64,000 nt of DNA from positions 73,501 to 137,500 of the forward strand of contig CAMBFZ010000006.1 of assembly GCA_945866125.1 (NCBI GenBank), given 5' to 3'. The position numbers and the translations under genes are program-made. Positions 17,449-27,078 of this stretch are shown here, piece by piece. The notes under the pieces were generated by a model. It was not told the origin of the DNA and made no database searches. It was given only the letters and a program-made list of their open reading frames with translations. Origin of the DNA: Bordetella parapertussis. Lineage in GTDB: Bacteria > Pseudomonadota > Gammaproteobacteria > Burkholderiales > Burkholderiaceae_D. The stretch's first letter is position 1, and the number at the start of each line of letters is the position of its first letter.

Positions 17449-19794
17449 TCAGGCCTTCAATTTTGCAAACGCCGCGGCCATCGCATTGCCCGCCGGCGCT
17501 TCCTCGCGGCGCTGCTGCTGACCCATCCGCTGGTGATCTGTGCGGTCTGACCGTTGTTGTGGCTTGGCGCCCGCCACAGGTGCCGCATCCGAGAGTCGCA
17601 TGGTCAGTGCAATGCGTTTGCGTTTTGCATCGACTTCCAGCACCTTGACTTTCACCACTTGCCCGGCCTTGACGACCGTATGCGGATCTTTCACAAAAGT
17701 GTTCGACAAGGCCGAGATATGCACCAGTCCGTCCTGATGCACGCCAATATCCACAAATGCGCCAAATGCAGCCACATTGGTAACCACGCCTTCGAGAATC
17801 ATGTCGGGACGCAGATCGCTGATGGCTTCGACACCCTCTTTAAAGCTGGCTGTGACAAACCCGGGGCGCGGATCACGGCCGGGTTTGTCGAGTTCTTTCA
17901 AAATATCCGCCACCGTCGGTAGACCAAAACGTTCATCCGCGTAGCGCTTGGGCTCGAGCGACTTGAGTAACGCACTGTCACCAATGACGCTCTTTACATC
18001 GCGTTGAATGTCGGCCAGAATTTTTTCCACCAGCGGATAAGATTCAGGATGGACGGCTGACGCATCGAGTGGATTGTCGCCGCCCATTACTCGTAAAAAA
18101 CCGGCCGCTTGCTCAAAAGTTTTGTCGCCCAGACGTGGCACTGACTTGAGCGCCGTGCGCGAGCGGAACAGGCCCTGCTGATCGCGATAGGTGACGATAC
18201 TTTGTGCCACACTAGCGTTCAGGCCCGACACCCGCGCCAGTAGCGGCGCCGAAGCTGTATTGACATCCACGCCGACGGCATTGACACAGTCTTCAACCAC
18301 CGCATCGAGCGAGCGCGCCAACTGCGTCTGCGACACATCATGCTGGTACTGACCCACACCAATCGACTTGGGATCAATCTTGACCAGCTCCGCCAGCGGA
18401 TCTTGCAAGCGGCGCGCAATCGAAACAGCACCGCGAATCGAGACATCCATGTCGGGCAATTCACGTGACGCAAATTCAGACGCTGAATAGACCGACGCGC
18501 CGGCTTCGGAGACAACGATCTTATTGAGCTTTAATTCAGGGCGTAGCTTGATCAAGTCCTGTGCCAGCTTATCGGTTTCACGCGATGCCGTGCCATTGCC
18601 AATCGAGATCAAGGCGGCCTGATGTTTTTCTGCCAGCTGCGCCAGCACATGCAGTGCACCATCCCAATCATTGCGGGGCTGATGCGGATAGATTGTGGCG
18701 GTATCAACCACCTTGCCGGTGGCATCGACCACGGCGACTTTGACGCCCGTGCGTAAGCCGGGATCAAGCCCGATCGTGGCGCGCGGGCCGGCTGGTGCTG
18801 CGAGCAATAGCGCCTGCAGGTTGCGTGCAAACACGCGAATTGCTTCGGCCTCGGCGCCCTCGCGCAACTTGCCCATCAGCTCGGTATCGAGATGCATAAA
18901 AATTTTCACGCGCCACGCCCAGCGCACCGTGTCCATCAACCATTTGTCAGCGGGTCGGCCCTGATTGCTCACACCAAAACGCTGCGCAATACGGCTCTCG
19001 CAAGGATTCGGTGGCGCGTCCCATTTTGGTTTTTCGGCTTCAGTATCGAGTCGCAACGTAACCGTCAGCATTTCTTCGCGGCGACCACGTAACAGCGCCA
19101 ATGCCCGGTGCGATGGAATACTGGACAGGTTTTCCGTATAGTCAAAATAGTCGGCAAATTTTTCGCCCGCTTCGTTCTTGCCTTCAATGACTTTCGATTC
19201 GACCACGCCATGTTCAGCCAGATACTCACGCAGCGCTTGCAGGAGAGACGCATCTTCGGCAAAGCGCTCCATCAAAATCTGCCGTGCGCCGTCGAGCGCG
19301 GCCTTAGTGTCGGCTACGCCGGGATTGTCGCCCTGCTCGGTGCTGAAGGCGGCTTTGATATAGGGCACCGCTTCGGTTTCCGGATCCAGCAGCGGGTTAT
19401 TGAGCAGCGCGTCGGCCAAAGGCTCGAGCCCGGCTTCGAGAGCGATTTGCGCCTTGGTGCGGCGTTTTACGCGGTAGGGTAAATACAGATCTTCCAGACG
19501 GGTTTTGTCTTCGGCATGCGTGATCGCCTGAAGCAGCACCGGCGTCATCTTGCCCTGTTCTTCGATTGAGCTGATGATCGCGGTACGGCGGGCTTCGAGC
19601 TCGCGCAGATAGCGCAGGCGCTCTTCTAGCAGTCGCAGCTGAATGTCGTCTAGCCCACCGGTGGCTTCTTTGCGGTAGCGTGCAATAAAAGGCACGGTAG
19701 CGCCTTCGTCGAGGAGTGCAACGGCAGCGGCCACCTGGTCGGGGCGGGCGGCTAGTTCGGTAGCTAAGCGTTGTTCAATAGTTGGCAACATCAT
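17449..19794 (-). CDS. tex: Tex family RNA-binding transcription accessory protein
   Basis: 781 residues from ATG 19794 (a TTG one codon earlier is possible). Domain order is Tex-like: N-terminal helix-turn-helix region starting [20 protein letters not shown], YqgF/RuvC-like domain ([18 protein letters not shown], about 345-), helix-hairpin-helix repeats ([15 protein letters not shown]), then an S1 domain (about 655-725, [17 protein letters not shown]). The C-terminal tail is Gln/Arg-rich and likely disordered. Tex proteins bind nucleic acid and modulate transcription; precise role unresolved. Inserted between prmC and grxD. Confidence 0.94.
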   Translation of the reverse strand: MMLPTIEQRLATELAARPDQVAAAVALLDEGATVPFIARYRKEATGGLDDIQLRLLEERLRYLRELEARRTAIISSIEEQGKMTPVLLQAITHAEDKTRLEDLYLPYRVKRRTKAQIALEAGLEPLADALLNNPLLDPETEAVPYIKAAFSTEQGDNPGVADTKAALDGARQILMERFAEDASLLQALREYLAEHGVVESKVIEGKNEAGEKFADYFDYTENLSSIPSHRALALLRGRREEMLTVTLRLDTEAEKPKWDAPPNPCESRIAQRFGVSNQGRPADKWLMDTVRWAWRVKIFMHLDTELMGKLREGAEAEAIRVFARNLQALLLAAPAGPRATIGLDPGLRTGVKVAVVDATGKVVDTATIYPHQPRNDWDGALHVLAQLAEKHQAALISIGNGTASRETDKLAQDLIKLRPELKLNKIVVSEAGASVYSASEFASRELPDMDVSIRGAVSIARRLQDPLAELVKIDPKSIGVGQYQHDVSQTQLARSLDAVVEDCVNAVGVDVNTASAPLLARVSGLNASVAQSIVTYRDQQGLFRSRTALKSVPRLGDKTFEQAAGFLRVMGGDNPLDASAVHPESYPLVEKILADIQRDVKSVIGDSALLKSLEPKRYADERFGLPTVADILKELDKPGRDPRPGFVTASFKEGVEAISDLRPDMILEGVVTNVAAFGAFVDIGVHQDGLVHISALSNTFVKDPHTVVKAGQVVKVKVLEVDAKRKRIALTMRLSDAAPVAGAKPQQRSDRTDHQRMGQQQRREEAPAGNAMAAAFAKLKA

Positions 19795-19866
19795 CAATCC
19801 GGAGTTCTTTGCAGGAGCGTCGGATGATACGCAAAATTATCGCCGGCGCCAGTCTTGACAAGCGCC

Positions 19867-20673
19867 TTATTTAGCCGGCAAAGAAGCGCCTGATACGCGC
19901 AAGATGCCGGCCAAGTCCGGCCAACTCTGCACACCGTCCCAGCCAGCCTTGCGTAACAGCGCGGCGACCGCATCCGCCTGGTCGTAGCCATGCTCAAGCA
20001 AGAGCCAGCCGTCGGGCTTCAGAAACCTGGGTGCGCCCTGAATAATGGCTGACAGCGCGCTCAAGCCGTCACGTGCATCAGTGAGCGCGTGCGGTGGCTC
20101 GAAGCGCAAATCACCTTGCCGCAGATGGGGGTCGCCTGCAGCGATATAGGGTGGGTTGCTGACGATCAGATCAAACCGTCCATGCAATGCGTTGTACCAG
20201 TCGCTCTGTAAAAACTGTACGTCAACGCCATGCGTGCTGGCATTGTGCTGCGCGACCACCAGGGCCGTTTCACTGATATCGGTGGCAGTCACCCTAGCGT
20301 CGCGGCGCAAGTGCGCGAGTGACACCGCGACGGCGCCCGAGCCGGTGCCCATGTCGAGCACGCTGCCTTGCCGCGGTAGTCGTGCTTCTGCCAGCTCCAC
20401 CAATAATTCAGTGTCTGGGCGGGGGATCAGTACGTCGGGTGTCACGCGAAAATTCAAACCAAAAAACTCGCGTTCACCGGTGATATAGGCAACCGGCTCT
20501 CCTTCCATGCGGCGCAAAAAAAGCGCGCTGATGTTGCTCACCTCTTCATTGCTCAACGCATCTTGCGAGCGGATCACCAGCTGCACTCGCGAACATTGCA
20601 GCGCATGCGCAATCAGCACACGTGCTTCGAGCGCATCGATCAAGGCTAGCCGCAGCAAGCCATCAATCGTCAT
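19867..20673 (-). CDS. prmC: Release factor glutamine methyltransferase PrmC
   Basis: 268 residues. PrmC methylates the Gln of the GGQ motif in release factors such as the PrfA encoded 0.5 kb upstream on the same strand. N-terminal helical domain, then a SAM-dependent methyltransferase with VLDMGTGSGAVAVSLA (about 105-120) and the substrate-glutamine-binding NPPY motif (N183-Y186). The start overlaps the dsbB stop by 4 bp (ATGA), which is an unusual insertion of dsbB between prfA and prmC. Confidence 0.95.
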   Translation of the reverse strand: MTIDGLLRLALIDALEARVLIAHALQCSRVQLVIRSQDALSNEEVSNISALFLRRMEGEPVAYITGEREFFGLNFRVTPDVLIPRPDTELLVELAEARLPRQGSVLDMGTGSGAVAVSLAHLRRDARVTATDISETALVVAQHNASTHGVDVQFLQSDWYNALHGRFDLIVSNPPYIAAGDPHLRQGDLRFEPPHALTDARDGLSALSAIIQGAPRFLKPDGWLLLEHGYDQADAVAALLRKAGWDGVQSWPDLAGILRVSGASLPAK

Positions 20674-21143
20674 CGGCGACGTAGCGCAATGTTACCTAGC
20701 GCCAGCATAAAAAAAGCAAACCAGATTAGCGACCATTGCGGGATCGACAGGCCGAGAATAGGGTCATATTCGGTTGTGCAAAATCCATCGGCCTGAAATA
20801 AAAACGGCAGCCATTCGGCCGTGATAATTTTATTCAACGAGGTCTCCAGCGGGTCGATGCCGCATGACACGCTGGGGTGCGCCTTGACCCACAAGTGCCA
20901 GCCAGCGATGCACGCGCCAGTCAGAGCCGCCAATGTGGCAAGCGCGGCGCCGATGCGAGTGGCCACAGCCGGCAGCGCGAACGTGATGCCGCAACACAGC
21001 GCTACCGCGACGAAGGCATAACGCTGCAAAATACACAGCGGGCAGGGTGCCATGTCGCGCATGAATTGCAGATAGAGGCCAACCCCCAGGAGTGCAATCG
21101 CAGACAGGGCGACGCCGAGTAACATAATTTTTACAGATTTCAT
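20670..21143 (-). CDS. dsbB: Disulfide bond formation protein DsbB
   Basis: 157 residues with four predicted transmembrane helices. DsbB re-oxidises DsbA and passes electrons to ubiquinone. The first periplasmic pair is C34-x-x-C37 in MAPCPLC; the second pair lies in the next loop (SVSCGID and DGFCTTE), both complete. The AEWLPFLFQADGFC segment resembles the DsbA-interacting loop. Translationally coupled to prmC. DsbC at 51075 is the matching isomerase elsewhere in the window. Confidence 0.94.
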   Translation of the reverse strand: MKSVKIMLLGVALSAIALLGVGLYLQFMRDMAPCPLCILQRYAFVAVALCCGITFALPAVATRIGAALATLAALTGACIAGWHLWVKAHPSVSCGIDPLETSLNKIITAEWLPFLFQADGFCTTEYDPILGLSIPQWSLIWFAFFMLALGNIALRRR

Positions 21144-21201
21144 TGAGTTATTTGCTATGAATGAGCTTGAGTGAATTTTGCGGCATCGGCTTTTTGTCTG
21201 G

Positions 21202-22284
21202 TCAATGCGATTCGGCGAGCGCTGCGAGCTGCTCAGTCTGATGCTCGGCCATCAGCGCATTGGTCAGTTCTTCCAGATCGCCGTCCATCACCATATCGAG
21301 TTTATACAGTGTCAGATTGATCCGGTGGTCCGTAATGCGTCCTTGCGGAAAATTATAGGTGCGGATGCGTTCGCTGCGGTCACCCGAACCGATCAATGAT
21401 TTACGCGTCGCCGCTTCGCTGGACTGCTGCGCGCGCAACTGCACATCCTTGATGCGGGTCGCGAGCACCTTCATCGCCTGCGCCTTATTTTTATGCTGAC
21501 TGCGATCATCCTGACATTCGACCACAATCCCTGTGGGCAGATGCGTGATCCGCACCGCAGAGTCCGTCTTGTTAATATGCTGGCCGCCCGCACCGGAAGC
21601 GCGGTAGGTGTCAATGCGCAAATCGGCCGGATTGATATCGACATCACCGATTTCGTCTGCCTCCGGCATCACCGCCACCGTGCAGGCCGAGGTATGGATG
21701 CGACCCTGCGTCTCGGTAGCGGGCACGCGCTGCACCCGATGACCACCGGATTCGAATTTCATGCGTGAATAGACGCCTGCACCCACTAGCCGCACAATGA
21801 CTTCCTTGTAGCCGCCGATTTCCGATGGCGACTCCGACACCATCTCGACCTGCCACCGGCAGCGCTCTGCGTAGCGGGTATACATGCGCAGCAAATCACC
21901 GGCGAACAGCGCCGATTCATCGCCGCCCGTGCCCGCGCGGATTTCCAGAAAAATATTGCGCTCATCATTCGGATCTTTGGGCAGCAACATCTTTTGTAAA
22001 TCGACTTCAAGTTGTTCGACCCGCAAGCGTGCCGCCTCGAATTCTTCTTGCGCAAACTCTTTCATCCCCGGGTCGCTCATCATGTCTTGCGCGGCGCGGA
22101 TATCTGCTTGTGCGTCGTTCCATGCTGTATGCAAGGCAACCACCGGTTCGAGTTCGGCATGCTCGCGGGTGAGTTTGCGATATTGATCCATATCGGCGGT
22201 AGCGTTTTCCTGATTCATCAGAGTGCCGACTTCTTCGAGTCGCTGGCTGAGCTGATCGAGTTTCGATAGCAGAGACGGTTTCAT
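21202..22284 (-). CDS. prfA: Peptide chain release factor 1
   Basis: 360 residues from ATG 22284 with CACAGGAATTCGCC upstream; a longer in-frame start lacks support. RF1 ends translation at UAA and UAG. The GGQ catalytic motif (G233-Q235) is in [15 protein letters not shown], and the anticodon-like tripeptide region contains PATE (RF1 PxT) in [16 protein letters not shown]. Cytoplasmic, acts on the ribosome; the Gln is methylated by PrmC. Confidence 0.97.
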   Translation of the reverse strand: MKPSLLSKLDQLSQRLEEVGTLMNQENATADMDQYRKLTREHAELEPVVALHTAWNDAQADIRAAQDMMSDPGMKEFAQEEFEAARLRVEQLEVDLQKMLLPKDPNDERNIFLEIRAGTGGDESALFAGDLLRMYTRYAERCRWQVEMVSESPSEIGGYKEVIVRLVGAGVYSRMKFESGGHRVQRVPATETQGRIHTSACTVAVMPEADEIGDVDINPADLRIDTYRASGAGGQHINKTDSAVRITHLPTGIVVECQDDRSQHKNKAQAMKVLATRIKDVQLRAQQSSEAATRKSLIGSGDRSERIRTYNFPQGRITDHRINLTLYKLDMVMDGDLEELTNALMAEHQTEQLAALAESH

Positions 22285-22363
22285 GGCGAATTCCTGTGAG
22301 ATCGGTACGGGGTGCACAGCGGGCGCCGCAGGCGGCGCTTTAAGGGTAAAACAGAGCGCGTCG

Positions 22364-23656
22364 CTAGCGCTTGGTGCGGAAGAGTTGCGGCAGTAATTGC
22401 GCTAATCGGGCGCGCTCGTCGGCCCCTGCGCTGTGGAGCGCCTGTTGTGGGCCATGAAGGAATTTTGCGGTCAAACCTTTGGACAACGCTTCAAGTACAG
22501 CATCAATATCTTCGCCCTTGGCGAGCAGTTTGCGTGCACGTTCGAGTTCAACCTGGCGCATCAGTTCGCCGGATTCATGTAAATTTTGAATCAGCGGTAC
22601 CACCGCACGACCATCCACCCAGTGCATGAACGATTGCACGCGAGTTTCGATAATAGCTTCGGCTTGTGCCACCGCTGCCTGCCGGTTTTCAATGCCGGTT
22701 TGTACGGCCGCGCCCAAATCGTCCACCGTGTAGAGAAAGACATCGTCGAGACGGGCGACTTCGGATTCGATATCGCGTGGTACCGCCAGATCCACCATAA
22801 AAATCGGCTTGCGGCGACGTGCCTTGATTGCACGCTCTACCATTCCTAAGCCAATGATGGGCAAGGAAGACGCGGTGCATGACACGACCACATCAAAATG
22901 CGCCAGCTGATCCGGTAAATCGCTCAGGCGCAAGGTCTGCCCGTTAAAACGGTGGGCGAGTAACTCGGCGCGCTCCGGCGTACGGTTTGCAATCGTCAGG
23001 CTCTTGGGGTGTTGTGCCGCAAAATGCGTCGCGCACAGCTCGATCATTTCTCCGGCGCCGATAAAGAGCACATGCTGGTCGGCGAGACTATCAAAAATAC
23101 GCTGTGACAGACGCACCGCAGAGGCGGCCATTGACACGCTGTGCGCGCCGATTGCGGTATTGGAACGCACCTCTTTGGCCACCGCAAAAGTGCGCTGAAA
23201 CATCTGGTGCAAATAGGTGCCCAGACCACCTGCTGCATCAGCCTGCCGCACGGCATCCTTCATCTGGCCCAAAATCTGCGGCTCACCCAGCACCATCGAA
23301 TCAAGCCCTGAGGCGACCCGAAACGCATGGCGCACCGCGTCATCCTGCGGCAGCGCGTATAAATACGGGCGCAAGTCGGCGTACGAGAGATGGTGATAGT
23401 TGGCCACGAAATGGCCGGTTGCATCAATCGCGGCATCGACATCACCGTCGAGCACGCTGGCTGCATAAATTTCGGTGCGATTGCACGTTGATAAAATCGC
23501 CGCCTCTTGCGGCTGCCCAGCAGCATGACCGGCGTTGTCAAACCACGTACAGGCCGACTTCACTGCCTGACCAAGCTGGTCGGCAGGGAAGGCCACCTTC
23601 TCGCGAAGCGAGACCGGTGCGGTAGTGTGGTTGAGCCCGACGGCGAGCAATTGCAT
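22364..23656 (-). CDS. hemA: Glutamyl-tRNA reductase
   Basis: 430 residues. HemA reduces glutamyl-tRNA to glutamate-1-semialdehyde, the first committed step of tetrapyrrole synthesis. N-terminal catalytic domain with [14 protein letters not shown] and nucleophile C58 in [15 protein letters not shown] domain with [13 protein letters not shown]-terminal dimerisation helices. First gene of the hemA-prfA-dsbB-prmC-tex-grxD-ubiX run. No clear Shine-Dalgarno before the ATG, though the N-terminus is unambiguous. Confidence 0.97.
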   Translation of the reverse strand: MQLLAVGLNHTTAPVSLREKVAFPADQLGQAVKSACTWFDNAGHAAGQPQEAAILSTCNRTEIYAASVLDGDVDAAIDATGHFVANYHHLSYADLRPYLYALPQDDAVRHAFRVASGLDSMVLGEPQILGQMKDAVRQADAAGGLGTYLHQMFQRTFAVAKEVRSNTAIGAHSVSMAASAVRLSQRIFDSLADQHVLFIGAGEMIELCATHFAAQHPKSLTIANRTPERAELLAHRFNGQTLRLSDLPDQLAHFDVVVSCTASSLPIIGLGMVERAIKARRRKPIFMVDLAVPRDIESEVARLDDVFLYTVDDLGAAVQTGIENRQAAVAQAEAIIETRVQSFMHWVDGRAVVPLIQNLHESGELMRQVELERARKLLAKGEDIDAVLEALSKGLTAKFLHGPQQALHSAGADERARLAQLLPQLFRTKR

Positions 23657-23747
23657 GGTGCAGTGTGCGGATAAGAAAGTTTGATCGATCGTATTATAGC
23701 CGCTGGCCGAACTGCTCCGATGCCCCGCTTAATCTGCCCGCGCAGCG

Positions 23748-24437
23748 TCAAGGTCGGGTTTTTTCCAGTCGGTAGCCGTAGCCATAGACGGGTGCCAGGC
23801 GGTAGCCTCGTTCGGTCCGTAAATCGAGCCTGCTGCGTATGCGGGAAATATGGGTGTCCACGGTGCGCGAGCTGACGTGAATATCACGCGACCAGACCGT
23901 TTCGATAATAAAGGCCCGGGACAGCGGCCTACCCAGATGGCGAAATAGCAAGAGCGCGAGCTTGAATTCCTTTTGGGTGAGCGCGATGGACTTACCCCGC
24001 AGCTTGAGGCGCTCTGCACGCAAATCAAACGCGAAGTCATCGAATTCAATCCGCACATCGTTGCCGTCGGCCGGATACGCTTGTCGCAATAGCACGCCCA
24101 CCCGCGTGACGAGTTCGCCGCGCCGCAGTGGTTTGATCAGATAATCGTCGGCACCGACGGCTAGCAGCGCGACGAGCTCATCCTCGGTAGCGTTACTACC
24201 GATGATCAGCACGGGCAAACCGGGCCGCAGATGGGTTCTGACCCAGCGCAGTAGCGCCCGCGCGTCTGCGCCTCGCGCGGGCTCCTGACAAATCAGCATA
24301 TCGACGGCTTCGGCTAGTAAGGCCCCGGACAAGGCTGCGTTTTGGTCGAGGCCGTGACACACATGTCCGGCTGCGACCAACACGTCGTGCATGAGCGCGC
24401 GCTGTTTTTTATCGTCTTCAATTAAGGCTATTCGCAT
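23748..24437 (-). CDS. Atypical OmpR-type response regulator lacking the phosphoacceptor Asp
   Basis: 229 residues from ATG 24437 (MRIALIEDD is the classic start; a TTG eight codons earlier is less likely). REC domain (1-115) followed by an OmpR winged helix (about 130-225, with SIALTQKEFKLALLLF and SSRTVDTHISRIRSRL). In the receiver the acidic pair E7-D8-D9 and the Lys of YLIKPL are kept, but the phosphoacceptor position reads Q51 (DMLICQEPARG) and the usual Thr of VLTA is replaced in LIIGSN. It is therefore probably phosphorylation-independent. No kinase gene adjoins it. It lies 91 bp upstream of hemA on the same strand; a regulatory link is speculative. Confidence 0.88.
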   Translation of the reverse strand: MRIALIEDDKKQRALMHDVLVAAGHVCHGLDQNAALSGALLAEAVDMLICQEPARGADARALLRWVRTHLRPGLPVLIIGSNATEDELVALLAVGADDYLIKPLRRGELVTRVGVLLRQAYPADGNDVRIEFDDFAFDLRAERLKLRGKSIALTQKEFKLALLLFRHLGRPLSRAFIIETVWSRDIHVSSRTVDTHISRIRSRLDLRTERGYRLAPVYGYGYRLEKTRP

Positions 24438-24543
24438 GGGGGCAAGGAATGTCGGGATCAAGCGTGATGTGATTGTTAGCGAGCAGATTTTGCGGCCATT
24501 GCCGCGCTAAACGCATGAAACATTCTAGTGGAAGCAATGCAGG

Positions 24544-24577
24544 AAAACGCTTGAAAGATCGCTGAAATAAGCGTTTT
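24544..24577. other. Inverted repeat upstream of the atypical response regulator
   Basis: AAAACGCTT (24544-24552) and AAGCGTTTT (24569-24577) are perfect reverse complements separated by 16 bp, i.e. centres about 25 bp apart. It lies ~110 bp upstream of the regulator start, in the 276-bp gap between it and the secreted-protein gene. It could be an operator (possibly autoregulatory) or a weak hairpin. No gene is seen in the gap. Confidence 0.35.
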
Positions 24578-24713
24578 GCAGTCCGATCGTCCTCCCGCTG
24601 CAACACATTGCGCAATCGGATTACGCAGCGATCGCTTGCTGGAAAATTCGATCTGGTGGATGTCGCCGCCCATGCCGCCTGGCTGGGCCAGCGTCAATCG
24701 GCGTTAATTTAGT

Positions 24714-25097
24714 TTATTCGCAGACTCGGTCAAACAGCGCACTTGCCAGAGAATCGGGTTTGACCTCGGTCCATTCACTGGCCTGAATTTCTTCTGCGAT
24801 GACTGATCCTTTGCCCATATTTTCAGCATGCCGCAAGACCGATAGGATGCGACGTTTTTTTGCGCGACAGTTATATTCGACTGCATACAACGCCGAGCGG
24901 AATAGTTTGCCATCGGCTTGCGTGAGTGGCGCCGATAGATCGTGCAAATCCCAGACAAAGGCAACATCGCCAATCTTACGGGTGCGCAGGTGGTCAAAAT
25001 AGATCGTCGCTTCGTCGGTCTGTGCATAGCGCGTCCAGGTTTGCGCGCTGGCAGACAGGGATGCCAGCAGTAAGCAGGCAGCGAGTAAATTTTTCAT
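24714..25097 (-). CDS. Exported protein, surface-adhesin E-like
   Basis: 127 residues from ATG 25097 (a GTG precedes it directly). Signal peptide (1-19, SASA-Q). The mature part resembles the small periplasmic/surface 'adhesin E-like' family common in Burkholderiales: a W..Y..TDEATIYFDHLRTRKIGDVAFVWDL opening, the AVEYNCRAKKRRILS strand pair with the first Cys, and a C-terminal SALFDRVCE Cys. The two cysteines probably form a disulfide. A second, distinct member lies at 29065. Function is unknown despite the family name. Confidence 0.75.
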   Translation of the reverse strand: MKNLLAACLLLASLSASAQTWTRYAQTDEATIYFDHLRTRKIGDVAFVWDLHDLSAPLTQADGKLFRSALYAVEYNCRAKKRRILSVLRHAENMGKGSVIAEEIQASEWTEVKPDSLASALFDRVCE

Positions 25098-25190
25098 CAC
25101 AAATCTTTCACAAAACTTAAAAATGAAGCATCAGTGTGCCAGAGTCTCACACCCGCTGCGTTGGCCTGTCCAGCCTGTATCATCGCGCTC

Positions 25191-25520
25191 ATGCGAAAAT
25201 TTATTTTAATCTTGCCGATCATATTGCTGCCGGTGTTCGTGGGCGCAGCGGATTTATCGCTAAGCTGTCAGGGCAAGACCCGCTTCATCCATCGTGGCGC
25301 GCCGTCGACCTATCCGGTCGATGAAAAACGTAGCTATGCCATGCGGGATGGAGTGTTGGCTGGCATGCCTTGTAACAGTATTGACAACGGTGTGGCGTGC
25401 TTCGGCTTAACCGCGCAGCAGGCGATGCGGCGCGTCATGATTGATGTCGCCGCCAAGACAGTGAGTGACACGCTGGAGCTGCCTACTTCCCTGCTTATCT
25501 TCGAGGGGCGCTGCGATTAG
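25191..25520 (+). CDS. Small secreted protein of unknown function
   Basis: 109 residues from ATG 25191. Signal peptide (1-19, VGA-AD). The mature part contains four cysteines (SCQGK, GMPCNS, GVACFG, GRCD), so it is probably a disulfide-bonded periplasmic protein. Not recognised. An earlier in-frame start at 25134 would put a Cys-rich stretch ahead of the signal and is rejected. The mnmC-like frame begins 1 bp after its stop. Confidence 0.65.
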   Translation: MRKFILILPIILLPVFVGAADLSLSCQGKTRFIHRGAPSTYPVDEKRSYAMRDGVLAGMPCNSIDNGVACFGLTAQQAMRRVMIDVAAKTVSDTLELPTSLLIFEGRCD

Positions 25521-25521
25521 C

Positions 25522-27039
25522 GTGCCTGCTCAGATCAATCCCCGCGCGATTTTTTCGCAGCCTCAAGACGTCTTTCAGATTTTGGAAAACGGCTTCGGCG
25601 CTGGCGCGCATTTTTTTCGCCTATGTGCGGCGTGGGAGGCCAGCGCGCAATCTGACGCGCGAATGCATTACCTGGCGATCGAGCCACAGCCCCTTTCGCG
25701 TGCAGCGCTTAAGGAGGCGTTGCCAGGCAAAGACCTGCCAGCCTGTGCAGCGCAACTGCTCGCGCAGTGGCCGCCGCTGATCCCCGGCTTTCATTCACTG
25801 TCCTTGTCGCCGCGGCTCACACTTACTCTGGTGTTTGGTGATCTGGGTAATTGTTTGCCTCAGATCACGGGTGAGTTTGATGCCGTTATTTCCGACGTAC
25901 CCTTGCCGACTGGCGCGCTGGTTTTGCGGCGCCGAATCACCGCCCCGCCGCGTGCGCTGGTCATTGGCGCCGGAATCGCTGGTGCCAGTGCTGCTTATGC
26001 AATGGCCCGTCGCGGCATTGCGGTGAACGTGATTGAGCGCATCCAGCCGGCGAGTGGTGGCTCTGGTAATCCGGTCGCGGTTGTGCGAGCTGAGCCGGGT
26101 GGGGTGCATCATCCGATTACGACTCTCTCGGCCGCTGGTGTGACCTGGCTGATGCGCTGGATTGCGCAGCATGGTCAGACTGTGCCGCATGATTTTTGCG
26201 GTGCGATCCGGCTAACACGCGATGCTCCGCGTCATGAAAAACTGGCCGCCCATGCGCGCGAATTTCCGCCGGAGTGGCTACACGAAATCGACCGTGATTC
26301 GGCTAGCAGACTCGCCGGGCAGAGGGTCGCCGAGCGCGGATTTTTATTACCCTACGCAGGTTGGCTGGAGCCGGTTGCGCTGGTCGAGGCCTTGCTGGCG
26401 CATCCCTTAATTACGCTGCAGAGCGCAACCGGTGTCGAGGACTTGCAGCAGGCACCAGATGGGCAATGGCGGTTAAGCCTGTCGGACGGTAGCAGCATGG
26501 TCTCAGGGTGCGTCATTTTGGCGTCTGCCTTTGCCGGTTCACTTAGTCCTGTGCCGCTTGCAATTGATCGTGCGCGCGGACAGTTGTCGATGGTGCCGCA
26601 ACGTCCGGGGCAGACGTTGGATAAAGTCGTCTGTCGTGATGGCTACCTGACACCCGCGGTCAGGGGCTGGCATACGATCGGCGCGACGATACAAAAAAAT
26701 GATGCGTGTGCCGATGCGCGTCAGGCGGATGACCTGGAAAATTTTCAACGCGTGCAGCGCTTGCTGCCCGGCTTTGTTGAAGACCCTGCGCTTCTCAGCA
26801 GCGGTCGGGTCGCCTGGCGCGCGGTTACACAAGACCGCTTGCCGATGGTCGGTCGTGTGGCAGATGGCGTGTATGCAAGTCTGGCGCATGGCTCGCGGGG
26901 CATCACCTGCGCGCCACTTTGCGGCGAGTGGCTAGCGGCCTTGATCCTTGGAGAATGCCTACCCCTGGCGGCATCGTGGCAGCGCTTGTTGGATCCATTA
27001 AGGATGGCAAGCAACGGGGCAAGCAGCGGGGCAAGCTAA
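25522..27039 (+). CDS. mnmC: MnmC-like tRNA modification FAD oxidase with eroded methyltransferase half
   Basis: 505 residues from a GTG at 25522. Full MnmC is ~650 residues: an N-terminal SAM methyltransferase and a C-terminal FAD oxidase making mnm5s2U in the tRNA wobble position. The oxidase half looks whole: VIGAGIAGASAAYAMARRG (about 149-), RAEPGGVHHP and late GRVAWRAVTQDRLPMVGRVADGVY and GSRGITCAPLCGE. The methyltransferase half is only ~145 residues. It keeps NGFGAGAHFF and LLAQWPPLIPGFH, but the DGFAPxKNPxMW catalytic region and everything up to the FAD domain is absent; the sequence jumps from FDAVISD to the FAD domain. The N-terminus is also short. Oxidase probable; methyltransferase probably lost. 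Confidence 0.85.
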   Translation: MPAQINPRAIFSQPQDVFQILENGFGAGAHFFRLCAAWEASAQSDARMHYLAIEPQPLSRAALKEALPGKDLPACAAQLLAQWPPLIPGFHSLSLSPRLTLTLVFGDLGNCLPQITGEFDAVISDVPLPTGALVLRRRITAPPRALVIGAGIAGASAAYAMARRGIAVNVIERIQPASGGSGNPVAVVRAEPGGVHHPITTLSAAGVTWLMRWIAQHGQTVPHDFCGAIRLTRDAPRHEKLAAHAREFPPEWLHEIDRDSASRLAGQRVAERGFLLPYAGWLEPVALVEALLAHPLITLQSATGVEDLQQAPDGQWRLSLSDGSSMVSGCVILASAFAGSLSPVPLAIDRARGQLSMVPQRPGQTLDKVVCRDGYLTPAVRGWHTIGATIQKNDACADARQADDLENFQRVQRLLPGFVEDPALLSSGRVAWRAVTQDRLPMVGRVADGVYASLAHGSRGITCAPLCGEWLAALILGECLPLAASWQRLLDPLRMASNGASSGAS

Positions 27040-27078
27040 AATAGCAGCATCAACATTCAACAATAAAAGGAGACACGC

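Noticed and set aside
24544..24577. Intrinsic terminator upstream of the response regulator
   Set aside because: The 9-bp arms are 16 nt apart and lack a following U-run on either strand; kept only as an inverted repeat.
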